6,668 bases of DNA from Mycobacterium sp. (GCA_018882545.1 VERS01000118.1:1-6668), one strand, 5' to 3'; shown: positions 1 through 5,792, counted from the first letter of the stretch. Translations and numbers: made by a program. Notes: generated by a model not told the origin, from the sequence alone.

Positions 1-2294
1 GTCTTCCGCGCACCCAGTTCACCGAATTCCTCGTCGGGGCGCTGTATCTGGTGCGGCGCACGCTCGGGCTCGACACACCCGTTGGCTGCGCCGCCGCCGC
101 CGGCGACTCCGACACGTCGGGAGGTTGCGGGCCGGGAAGCGGCGGGGGTGGGATCGGGGCCGATCTGGCCGCCGACGGCAGCGCGCCGTGCGTCGCCACC
201 AAGAACTGCGCGGGCAAGGATCTCGCCGGGGCGAAGTTCGGCGGGACACCGCTGAAAAGGGTTGACCTGTCCGGCGTGGACTTCACCGGCGCCACCCTGA
301 CCCGCGCCGAACTCGGCTACACCGTCCTGACCGGGGCGAACCTGACCGGCGCCGATGTGTCGCGGGCCGATATCTACCGGGCCGATCTCGCGGGAGCGAA
401 CCTGCGCGAGGCGAACCTGAGCAACATCGGCTACTTCTATCAGGCCCAGAATGTGGCCGACGCGATCTACACCGGCGCGAACCTCTCCGGAGCCGACTTC
501 TACCGAGTCGACCTGTCCGGTAAGGATCTCTCGGGAGTGAACTTCACCGACGCCAGTCTGGCGTACACGAAATTCCGCGGAGCCACCCTCACCGGAGCCG
601 ACTTCACCGGGGCGAGCCTGGGCGGGGAGTGGACATCCTCCTCTCAGCCCTATGCGGCTGATTTCACCGGCGCGGACCTGCGCGGCTCCGTCCTGACCGA
701 CGCCAAGATCGCCGGGACCAACTTCTCCAAGGCCGACATGCGCGGGGTGACCCTGCCGAAACTGCCGCGCGGGGCCAATTTCGAGGGCGCCGACCTCAGC
801 GGCTCCAACCTGCGCGGTGTCGATTTCTCCCGGGCAACCGCGGGCCCGCCCGACTACTGCAGCGGCTACCGGCCGTGCGAGGCCAAGATCGACGGCGCCA
901 ACTTCAGCGGCGCAGATCTGGGGGGTGCGAATTTCAGCCGCGTCTACATGAGCAACGTCAATTTCAGCAACGCGAATCTGGAGTCGGCGAACTTCGCCGA
1001 CACCAAATTCACCTCGGCCGTCACGTTCACCGGAGCCAACCTCAGCAAGATCACCACCCGTGGGGACTCGAGTTCCACCACCTACGCCTACGGGGCGGAC
1101 TTCTCCGGTCTGGATCTCAGCGGAGCCGACCTGTCCCGCCTGCAGGCCCGGGCGGTGAACTTCACCGATGCGAACCTCAGCGGCGCCACGATGCCGGACC
1201 TCTCCGACGGGTTCATCGGGTCGTGGTGGCGCGACGTCAACATGACCGGGGCCAACCTCACCGGGGCCATCGGCGTGGCGCGGCTGTTCAGCGTGCCGAA
1301 GGGCTACAACGGCGGAGCCCCGGCGATCCTGGTCGGGGCCAACCTGAGCGGGCAGAACCTGCGCGATCTGGACATCTCCGGGCGCAATCTGACCGGGGCC
1401 GATCTGTCCGGCACCGATCTGCGCGGCGCCGGCCTGTTCGGCACCATCCTCACCGACGCCGACCTCACCGAAGCCAACCTCGAGGGCGCCGCGCTCAGCG
1501 GAGCCGTCGGCCTGGCCAGCGCCACCCTGGCCCAGGCGAATCTCACCGGACAGGACCTGCGCGGGCTCGACCTGGCCGGCGCGGACTTCACCGGCGCCAA
1601 CCTGACCCGCGCGGACCTGGCCGGATCCAACCTGGCCACCGCCGTGCTGACCGACGCGGTCCTGACCGATGCGGACCTGCGGTCGAGCAACCTGGTCACC
1701 GCGGTGCTGACCAACGCCGATCTGACCCGCGCCAACGTCGAGCGCGCGGTCCTGACCGGGGTGCGCGGTCTGGCGAGCGCCACTCTGACCGGCGCCAACC
1801 TCACCGGCCAGGACCTGACCGGCCTGGACCTGACCGGCAAAGACCTCACCACCACCAACCTGACCGGGGTCAACCTGCAGTCGGTCAATCTCACCGGTGC
1901 GAACCTCGACCGCGCGGTCCTGACCGGAGTCCGCAATCTGGACACCGCCACCCTGACCGGCGCCAACCTCACCGGCCAGGACCTGCGCGGACTGAACCTG
2001 GCCGGAAAGGACCTCACCGGCGCAATCCTGAGCAGGGTGACCCTCTCCGATGCGGATCTCACCGGCGTCGTCCTCACCGGAGCCAACCTGGTCCGGGCCG
2101 CCCTCGACGGCTCGACCATGGTCTTGGCCGATCTACGCAATGCCGATCTGAGCTACGCGGACCTGCAATACGCCGACCTCTACCGTGCGCGACTGGGCGG
2201 AGCGAACCTCACCGGCGTCGTCTGGGAGTCCACCCGCTGCCCCAACGGCAGCATGGCCTACTTCGACGGGGTCCAGAAGTCCTGCTCGGCCTAG
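1..2294 (+). CDS. Large exported-type pentapeptide-repeat protein, 5' end outside window
   Basis: The frame is open from base 3 and ends at TAG 2292–2294, giving 763 visible residues (numbered from the codon at 3–5). The GTG at 51 is in frame, but the residues before it (QFTEFLVGALYL…) continue a hydrophobic segment resembling N-terminal regions of mycobacterial exported proteins, so the true start, probably with a signal peptide, lies upstream. After a Gly/Ala/Cys-rich linker (about residues 29–69), residues 70–742 are more than 100 pentapeptides of A(D/N)(L/F)xx type, which family knowledge says fold into a right-handed quadrilateral beta-helix. Loops rich in aromatic and polar residues interrupt the first half; the second half is nearly uninterrupted and Leu/Thr/Gly-rich. 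The C-terminus has the W-x3-RCP…SC cap seen in actinobacterial members. Eight cysteines fall in four close pairs (29/42, 63/69, 286/292, 746/761), which fits disulfides in an exported protein. It is far longer than the gyrase-mimic MfpA (about 180 residues). Function unknown. Confidence 0.9.
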   Translation, partial: LPRTQFTEFLVGALYLVRRTLGLDTPVGCAAAAGDSDTSGGCGPGSGGGGIGADLAADGSAPCVATKNCAGKDLAGAKFGGTPLKRVDLSGVDFTGATLTRAELGYTVLTGANLTGADVSRADIYRADLAGANLREANLSNIGYFYQAQNVADAIYTGANLSGADFYRVDLSGKDLSGVNFTDASLAYTKFRGATLTGADFTGASLGGEWTSSSQPYAADFTGADLRGSVLTDAKIAGTNFSKADMRGVTLPKLPRGANFEGADLSGSNLRGVDFSRATAGPPDYCSGYRPCEAKIDGANFSGADLGGANFSRVYMSNVNFSNANLESANFADTKFTSAVTFTGANLSKITTRGDSSSTTYAYGADFSGLDLSGADLSRLQARAVNFTDANLSGATMPDLSDGFIGSWWRDVNMTGANLTGAIGVARLFSVPKGYNGGAPAILVGANLSGQNLRDLDISGRNLTGADLSGTDLRGAGLFGTILTDADLTEANLEGAALSGAVGLASATLAQANLTGQDLRGLDLAGADFTGANLTRADLAGSNLATAVLTDAVLTDADLRSSNLVTAVLTNADLTRANVERAVLTGVRGLASATLTGANLTGQDLTGLDLTGKDLTTTNLTGVNLQSVNLTGANLDRAVLTGVRNLDTATLTGANLTGQDLRGLNLAGKDLTGAILSRVTLSDADLTGVVLTGANLVRAALDGSTMVLADLRNADLSYADLQYADLYRARLGGANLTGVVWESTRCPNGSMAYFDGVQKSCSA
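1785..1817 (+). repeat. 33-bp perfect direct repeat, copy 1
   Basis: This 33-base stretch recurs without mismatch at 1953–1985, 168 bases downstream. It starts CTGACCGGCG and ends CAGGACCTG, and encodes LTGANLTGQDL. The offset equals one 56-residue module, so the gene stays in frame if recombination between the copies deletes or duplicates the unit. Confidence 0.85.
1953..1985 (+). repeat. 33-bp perfect direct repeat, copy 2
   Basis: Second copy of the 33-base repeat at 1785–1817. Identity stops at the base before and directly after the block, where ordinary codon differences resume. Confidence 0.85.
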
Positions 2295-2296
2295 GG

Positions 2297-2310
2297 CCCC
2301 GGACCCGGGG
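2297..2310 (+). terminator. Short GC hairpin after the pentapeptide gene
   Basis: CCCCG at 2297–2301 pairs with CGGGG at 2306–2310 around a GACC loop, starting two bases after the TAG stop. No T-run follows. A hairpin without a U-tract is common at mycobacterial gene ends but is weak evidence of termination. It is the only candidate terminator in the 70-base gap before the next gene. Confidence 0.3.
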
Positions 2311-2329
2311 GTGCGTGGGTAGCGCGTCT

Positions 2330-2365
2330 GGAACCAACCCGCCGCGGTGCGCGACTATTGGGGCA
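2330..2365 (+). promoter_or_regulatory. Candidate promoter, possibly leaderless, for the anti-sigma-like gene
   Basis: GGAACC at 2330–2335 resembles the −35 element used by ECF sigma factors. GACTAT at 2353–2358, 17 bases further on, keeps the A2 and T6 of a −10 hexamer. Initiation 7 bases past that hexamer would fall on A2365, the first base of the ATG. No clear Shine-Dalgarno sequence precedes the ATG: the GGGG at 2360–2363 is too close. A leaderless transcript is therefore plausible. The motif match is partial and by eye. Confidence 0.35.
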
Positions 2366-3066
2366 TGGACTGCCAGACCGCTCGGGAGGCGCTGTCGGCC
2401 CGCATCGACGGCGAGCGCGAACCCATCCCGGCGGCCCGCGTCGACGAGCACCTGGCCGGCTGCCCGACCTGCCGTGACTGGCAGGCCGCGGCGGTGGAGC
2501 AGACCCAACTGCTGCGCCGACTCGCCGGACGCTCCCAGGTCGCCGCGGTCCGGCCGCCGACACCGTCCCCCCCGCCCCGCCGCGTCGCGGCCCTGCTGCC
2601 GTGGCGGCGGGTGGCCCTCGGCGCGGTGGGCGTCGTGCAGTTGCTGCTTGCGGTCGCCCAGGGTCTCGGATTCCACCTGGGGGCGGGACACGCGGCGGTG
2701 GGCCACGTCCTCAACGAGTCCACGGCCTGGTCGGCGGCGCTGGGCGTGGTGATGGTGGCCGCCGCGGTCCGGCCGGCCGTCGCCGGCGGTCTGACCTGGA
2801 TACTGGCCGTCTTCGCCGCGGTGCTGGCCGGCTACGTCGCCGTCGACGCCGCAGCCGGGCGGGTCACCCTGGATCGCGCCCTGACGCACCTGCCGGTGCT
2901 GGCCGGACTGGCGCTGGCCTGGCTGGTGTGGCGCGACGAGCGCGCCCGGGGCGCCTCGCCGGATCCGGCCGCCGCCGTCCCCGACACCGAGATCGTCCTG
3001 CCGCCCGAGGCGGCCCGCGGCCGTCGGCGCAGCCACCTGCGACCGACCGACGACTCGGCGGCCTGA
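2365..3066 (+). CDS. Zinc-finger (ZAS/zf-HC2) anti-sigma-like membrane protein, Rv0093c-like
   Basis: The protein has 233 residues. The start is placed at ATG 2365 because MDCQTAREALSARIDGERE matches the conserved N-terminus of this mycobacterial family; an upstream in-frame GTG at 2347 adds six residues that do not. Residues 1–55 form a zinc-binding anti-sigma domain: C3, then H29-x3-C33-x2-C36. In known ZAS proteins this cytoplasmic domain holds an ECF sigma factor inactive. A Pro-rich linker (63–72) leads to about four membrane helices (near 82–101, 120–138, 141–161, 172–189) and a basic, charged tail. With the zinc domain inside, the loop between helices 1 and 2 faces out; it carries H104, H109 and H114. 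No sigma gene adjoins it in the window. The nearest M. tuberculosis relative I recognise is Rv0093c, close to copper ATPase ctpA. The sigma partner and the signal are unknown. Confidence 0.85.
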   Translation: MDCQTAREALSARIDGEREPIPAARVDEHLAGCPTCRDWQAAAVEQTQLLRRLAGRSQVAAVRPPTPSPPPRRVAALLPWRRVALGAVGVVQLLLAVAQGLGFHLGAGHAAVGHVLNESTAWSAALGVVMVAAAVRPAVAGGLTWILAVFAAVLAGYVAVDAAAGRVTLDRALTHLPVLAGLALAWLVWRDERARGASPDPAAAVPDTEIVLPPEAARGRRRSHLRPTDDSAA

Positions 3067-3088
3067 GATTTCCCCGCCCGAGATCTCA
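3064..3088. terminator. Bidirectional hairpin spanning both stop codons of a convergent pair
   Basis: TGAGAT at 3064–3069 is perfectly complementary to ATCTCA at 3083–3088. On the + strand the RNA stem extends to nine pairs (one G·U) with a seven-base CCCGCCC loop. The first three bases are the TGA stop of the anti-sigma-like gene, and the last three are the complement of the TGA stop of the DUF5134 gene. No T-run follows on either side. Position and symmetry fit a shared terminator or an mRNA 3'-end stabiliser. Confidence 0.55.
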
Positions 3089-3742
3089 CACCAGCACGGC
3101 GAACATGACCGCCATCCCGGCAGCCATCGCCAGCTGGCACAGGATGCCCAGGGTGCGGCCGGCCGATTCGGGTTCGCCCTGCAGCCGGCTGGTGACGAAG
3201 CGGTAGAACCAGAACGTTGCTGCTGCGGTGAACCCCAACGCACACAACAGGTTCAGGACACCCACCCAGGAGGTGGCCTCGGCGCCGGCATGGCCGGCGG
3301 AGTGCGAAGCGTGACCACCGTGACCACCGTGACCGGCGGCAGTCGACGTCATCTCCATCGCGGACCCGACAGTCGACTGTGCCGTCGCCCTCGGCAGCGG
3401 CAGCGCGCCCATGACGGCATACATCCACGCCATCGCCGTCATCATGATGGTGTGATAGCCGTTGGCGAGGCGGTGCGCACCACCGGTGGCGATCAGGACC
3501 GCGAACCACAGCGCCGCGGCGGCGAAGAAGATCATCGGGGCGCGTGTGGGCAGATCGGCCCCCCGCGGCCCCGTCACCCCCGCCGCCATCACCGCCATCG
3601 CGACCGCCATGACGGCGTGCAGCAAGTGGCTGATCAGGGTGACCGGCGCGTGCCGGCCGGCCACGCTGCCACGCACGCACACCGCGGCACTGAATACGAA
3701 GAGCAGCGTGACCAGCCACCGCAATCCCGCGTCCTGGATCAC
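3086..3742 (-). CDS. DUF5134 family membrane protein with His-rich loop, putative copper binder
   Basis: The protein has 218 residues. GTG 3742 is chosen as start because AGGAG lies 7 bases upstream and the product then begins just before the first membrane helix. Six helices are visible (about 8–27, 36–56, 68–87, 93–113, 157–183, 197–218). Helices 2, 4 and 6 each carry [H/Q]-x2-M-x3-M-x2-M: H42/M45/M49/M52, H97/M100/M104/M107 and Q203/M206/M210/M213. The loop between helices 4 and 5 has five histidines at 138, 141, 144, 147 and 151. Methionine and histidine ligands in this arrangement are typical of Cu(I) sites in membrane proteins. The family is annotated only as a domain of unknown function. 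Divergence from the CopD–CtaG gene supports a copper role, but that role is inference. Alternatives are a silver or zinc binder, or a non-metal structural protein. Confidence 0.85.
   Translation of the reverse strand: MIQDAGLRWLVTLLFVFSAAVCVRGSVAGRHAPVTLISHLLHAVMAVAMAVMAAGVTGPRGADLPTRAPMIFFAAAALWFAVLIATGGAHRLANGYHTIMMTAMAWMYAVMGALPLPRATAQSTVGSAMEMTSTAAGHGGHGGHASHSAGHAGAEATSWVGVLNLLCALGFTAAATFWFYRFVTSRLQGEPESAGRTLGILCQLAMAAGMAVMFAVLV
3311..3334. repeat. 9-bp tandem repeat encoding HGGHGGH
   Basis: GTGACCACC occurs twice in tandem, followed by GTGACC, giving 2.7 copies within the DUF5134 gene. Read on the − strand it encodes the regular H-G-G spacing at residues 138–144. The 9-base unit keeps the frame, so slippage would alter the number of histidines in the loop without breaking the protein. 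Confidence 0.75.
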
Positions 3743-3749
3743 CGTTGGG

Positions 3750-3754
3750 CTCCT
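3750..3754 (-). promoter_or_regulatory. Shine-Dalgarno site fixing the DUF5134 start
   Basis: The − strand reads AGGAG, 7 bases before GTG 3742. This near-ideal ribosome binding site selects that GTG over upstream in-frame starts, since the frame stays open as far as 4408 beneath the divergent gene. Confidence 0.75.
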
Positions 3755-3786
3755 GGCGTAATCGGCACGGCTCTCGGCACGTATGA

Positions 3787-3807
3787 CTGGTCGGCGCCGC
3801 CGACCGG
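3787..3807. promoter_or_regulatory. Inverted repeat in the divergent intergenic region, possible operator
   Basis: GGTCGG at 3789–3794 and CCGACC at 3800–3805 form a perfect six-base inverted repeat around CGCCG. A further C/G pair lies at 3787/3807, beyond one mismatch. It sits midway between the two divergent starts, where a single regulator could act on both genes. GC-rich inverted repeats of this size also arise by chance here, and I do not recognise the motif as a known copper-regulator site. Confidence 0.3.
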
Positions 3808-3843
3808 AAAGTTCCGGGCGGAGCCAGGCACCACGAACGGTTC

Positions 3844-3855
3844 TACACTCTGCGA
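3844..3855 (+). promoter_or_regulatory. −10 element placing transcription start at the ATG of the CopD–CtaG gene (leaderless)
   Basis: TACACT at 3844–3849 fits the mycobacterial −10 consensus TAnnnT. Its last T is six bases before A3855, the A of the ATG, so the mRNA is expected to start at or within a base or two of the start codon. No Shine-Dalgarno sequence is present in the preceding 20 bases. No good −35 is evident near 3821–3826 (GAGCCA), which is usual for such promoters. Confidence 0.6.
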
Positions 3856-5792
3856 TGTCCGGATTGGAGCCGACTACGCCCACCAAACCTGAGCCGCCCC
3901 GTTCCCGCGCCGGCTGGCTGCTGCTGGCCGGCTTCGCCTTGGCCGTCGGCGCGGTCGTCCTGTACACCCTCGCAGTGCTCACCCCGTGCACGCCGACGAT
4001 GGTGACCCGCGTAGTCGGTGGTTTCACCGCCGCGGTCGCCGGCGCCGCCTGCCTGGGTGGACTGGTGCTCGTACTGATCACCGCCCGGCCCGACGAGCGG
4101 GGCGTCATCGACGCCGGTGCCTTCCGGGCCCACCGGGTCGTCGAACGGCTCGCGGCCCTCTGGATGATCGCCGCGACGGTCATGGTGGTGGTGCAGGCGG
4201 CGGCGGACTCGGGGGTGTCGGCGGCCCGGGTGCTGGGCAGCGGGATGTTCGCCACCGCGCTGGACGCCTCGGAGGGCGCCCGCGGGTGGGTCGCGACGGC
4301 GGTGTGCGCGGCACTGCTGACGGTGAGCGCACGGCTGGTGCTGCGGTGGGAGTGGCATGTGCCGCTGCTGATCCTGGCCGTCGTGGGGGTGGTGGCCGCG
4401 CCGGTCACCGGGGACGCCGGTCAGGGACCCGATCACGACTACGCGACCAGCGCGGTGATCGTGTTCGCGGTGGCGGTCTCGGTGTGGGCCGGAGTCCGAC
4501 TGGTGGCGGCGGTGGCGCCGCCGGAACCGGCGCTGCAGCGGCGGGTGGCGAGGGTGACGCTGGCCGCCGCGGTCATCGCCGCGGCCTACGGGGGGCTGCT
4601 CATCGCGGTGCGGGTCGGCCCGGCCGCACTGGGGTCGGGGTACGGCCGGCTGGCGCTGATGGCCGCGGCCCTGCTGCTGGCCACCGTCGCCGTTGACGCC
4701 TACGCACTGCGGAGCCGGACCGGCGGGCAGTTCACACCGGGTGTGGCCGGCGCCCTGGCCGGGATCGGGACGCTGGCGGTGCTGGCGGTGCTGGCCGTGC
4801 AGACTGCGCCGCGGTTGCTCGCCCAGCAGCCGACCGTGTGGGACGTGCTGCTGGGTTACCAACTGCCGGGTGCCCCGACGCCGTGGCGGTTGGCGACACT
4901 CTGGCGTTTCGACACCTTCCTGGGCGCGGCCGCCGTGCTGCTGGCCGCCGGCTACCTGGTGGGGGTGGCCCGCCTGCGCCGGCGCGGTGACAGCTGGCCG
5001 GTGGGCCGCACCGTGGCCTGGCTGGCCGGCTGCGCGGCGGTCCTGCTGGCCACCTCCTCGGGGGTGCGGGCCTACGGATCGGCGATGTTCAGCGTCCACA
5101 TGGCCGAGCACATGACGCTGAACATGTTCGCCCCGGTGCTGCTGGTCCTCGGTGCGCCGGCCACGCTGGCGCTGCGCGTGCTGGCCGCCGCGGGCCCGGC
5201 CAACCCGCCCGGCCCCCGGGAATGGATCACCCGCTTGGTGCACTCCCCGATCACCGAGTTCCTCTCCCAGCCGGTGACGGCCTTCGTGCTGTTCGTCGGG
5301 TCGCTCTACGCGGTGTACTTCACCGGCCTGTTCGACACCCTGATCCGTTACCACTGGGGCCACGAAGTGCTGGCGGTGCACTTCCTGCTCACCGGGTACC
5401 TGTTCTACTGGGGCATCATCGGCGTCGACCCCGGCCCGCGCCGATTGCCCTTCATCGGGCGGCTCGCCATGCTGTTCGCCGTCATGCCCTTCCACGCCTT
5501 CTTCGGGATCGCGCTGATGACGATGACCGCCAACCTCGGCGAGAACTTCTACCGCAGCCTCGCCCTGCCGTGGGTGGCCGACATCAACGACGATCAGCAT
5601 CTGGGCGGTGCGATCGCCTGGGGCGCAAGCGAAGTGCCGCTGGTGATCGTGGTGGTGGCGCTGGTCACCCAGTGGGCCCGGCAGGACCGGCGGGCCGCCG
5701 TCCGCTCCGACCGGCACGCCGAGTCCAGCTACGGCGATGACGAGATGGAGGCCTACAACAACATGTTGCGGGAACTGGCCAGGAAACGCTGA
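3855..5792 (+). CDS. CopD–CtaG fusion membrane protein (copper transport / cytochrome oxidase assembly), Rv0102-like
   Basis: The protein has 645 residues, close to the 661 of M. tuberculosis Rv0102. ATG 3855 is preferred over the in-frame ATG at 3783 because a −10 hexamer lies directly before it and the longer N-terminus (Arg-rich) is not family-like. Residues about 17–320 form a polytopic CopD-like copper-resistance domain, and about 345–600 a caa3-type CtaG domain. CtaG landmarks are the H415-MAE-H419-M motif, H500-WG-H503 with H509, the MPFH motif ending at H547, and DDQHLGG near 579–585. A charged tail ending MEAYNNMLRELARKR is typical of actinobacterial members. CtaG proteins deliver copper to cytochrome oxidase subunit I; CopD proteins move copper across the membrane. 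The fusion suggests one protein couples import to delivery, but which activity dominates is not shown here. It is convergent with a copper chaperone and ATPase unit. Confidence 0.93.
   Translation: MSGLEPTTPTKPEPPRSRAGWLLLAGFALAVGAVVLYTLAVLTPCTPTMVTRVVGGFTAAVAGAACLGGLVLVLITARPDERGVIDAGAFRAHRVVERLAALWMIAATVMVVVQAAADSGVSAARVLGSGMFATALDASEGARGWVATAVCAALLTVSARLVLRWEWHVPLLILAVVGVVAAPVTGDAGQGPDHDYATSAVIVFAVAVSVWAGVRLVAAVAPPEPALQRRVARVTLAAAVIAAAYGGLLIAVRVGPAALGSGYGRLALMAAALLLATVAVDAYALRSRTGGQFTPGVAGALAGIGTLAVLAVLAVQTAPRLLAQQPTVWDVLLGYQLPGAPTPWRLATLWRFDTFLGAAAVLLAAGYLVGVARLRRRGDSWPVGRTVAWLAGCAAVLLATSSGVRAYGSAMFSVHMAEHMTLNMFAPVLLVLGAPATLALRVLAAAGPANPPGPREWITRLVHSPITEFLSQPVTAFVLFVGSLYAVYFTGLFDTLIRYHWGHEVLAVHFLLTGYLFYWGIIGVDPGPRRLPFIGRLAMLFAVMPFHAFFGIALMTMTANLGENFYRSLALPWVADINDDQHLGGAIAWGASEVPLVIVVVALVTQWARQDRRAAVRSDRHAESSYGDDEMEAYNNMLRELARKR

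Larger units (their letters stand above)
1338..2015 (+). repeat. Higher-order modules inside the pentapeptide array
   Basis: Four copies of an ANL(T/S)GQ(D/N)L start motif begin at 1338, 1536, 1794 and 1962, so the three complete modules are 66, 86 and 56 residues long. Each is a whole number of pentapeptides plus one residue. In each, the extra residue sits in a single hexapeptide (AVGLAS at 1503–1520, VRGLAS at 1761–1778, VRNLDT at 1929–1946), exactly one pentapeptide before the next start motif. Modules differ in the number of plain pentapeptides they contain. This suggests growth by module duplication followed by gain or loss of pentapeptide units. No hexapeptide follows the fourth start motif. 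Confidence 0.8.

Noticed and set aside
51..53. GTG 51 as the start of the pentapeptide gene
   Set aside because: The frame is open to the window edge and the preceding codons give a family-like hydrophobic stretch. No ribosome binding site precedes the GTG.
1304..2140. 278-codon open frame on the − strand opposite the pentapeptide array
   Set aside because: Its Arg/Val/Pro periodicity is only the complement of the repeated pentapeptide codons. No start context or recognisable family.
219..2220. The repetitive region as a CRISPR or non-coding satellite array
   Set aside because: The periodicity is 15 bases with degenerate third positions and an intact reading frame, which is coding pentapeptide repeat structure rather than identical repeats with unique spacers.
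1..2294. MfpA/Qnr-type gyrase-protecting protein
   Set aside because: Those are about 180–220 residues, cytosolic and without paired cysteines. This protein exceeds 760 residues and has export-like features.
2347..2349. GTG 2347 as the start of the anti-sigma-like gene
   Set aside because: It adds six residues before the conserved MDC start, has no ribosome binding site, and would lie upstream of the candidate −10 element.
875..2752. 625-codon open frame in another + frame across the pentapeptide and anti-sigma-like genes
   Set aside because: Gln/Arg/Gly/His-rich frameshifted translation of two well-supported genes, running across their boundary.
3783..3785. ATG 3783 as the start of the CopD–CtaG gene
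   Set aside because: The added 24 residues are Arg/Ser-rich and unlike the family, and a good −10 hexamer lies between this ATG and ATG 3855.
3743..3854. A recognisable CsoR/RicR-type copper operator or SigC-type promoter in the divergent region
   Set aside because: On the − strand CGTGCC could serve as a SigC-like −10, but no matching −35 lies at the required spacing, and no copper-operator sequence I know is present.
3843..5717. 624-codon open frame on the − strand opposite the CopD–CtaG gene
   Set aside because: Its translation is rich in His, Gln, Arg and Gly with no domain or membrane pattern, as expected of an antisense shadow of a GC-rich gene. The + strand frame has full CopD and CtaG motifs.
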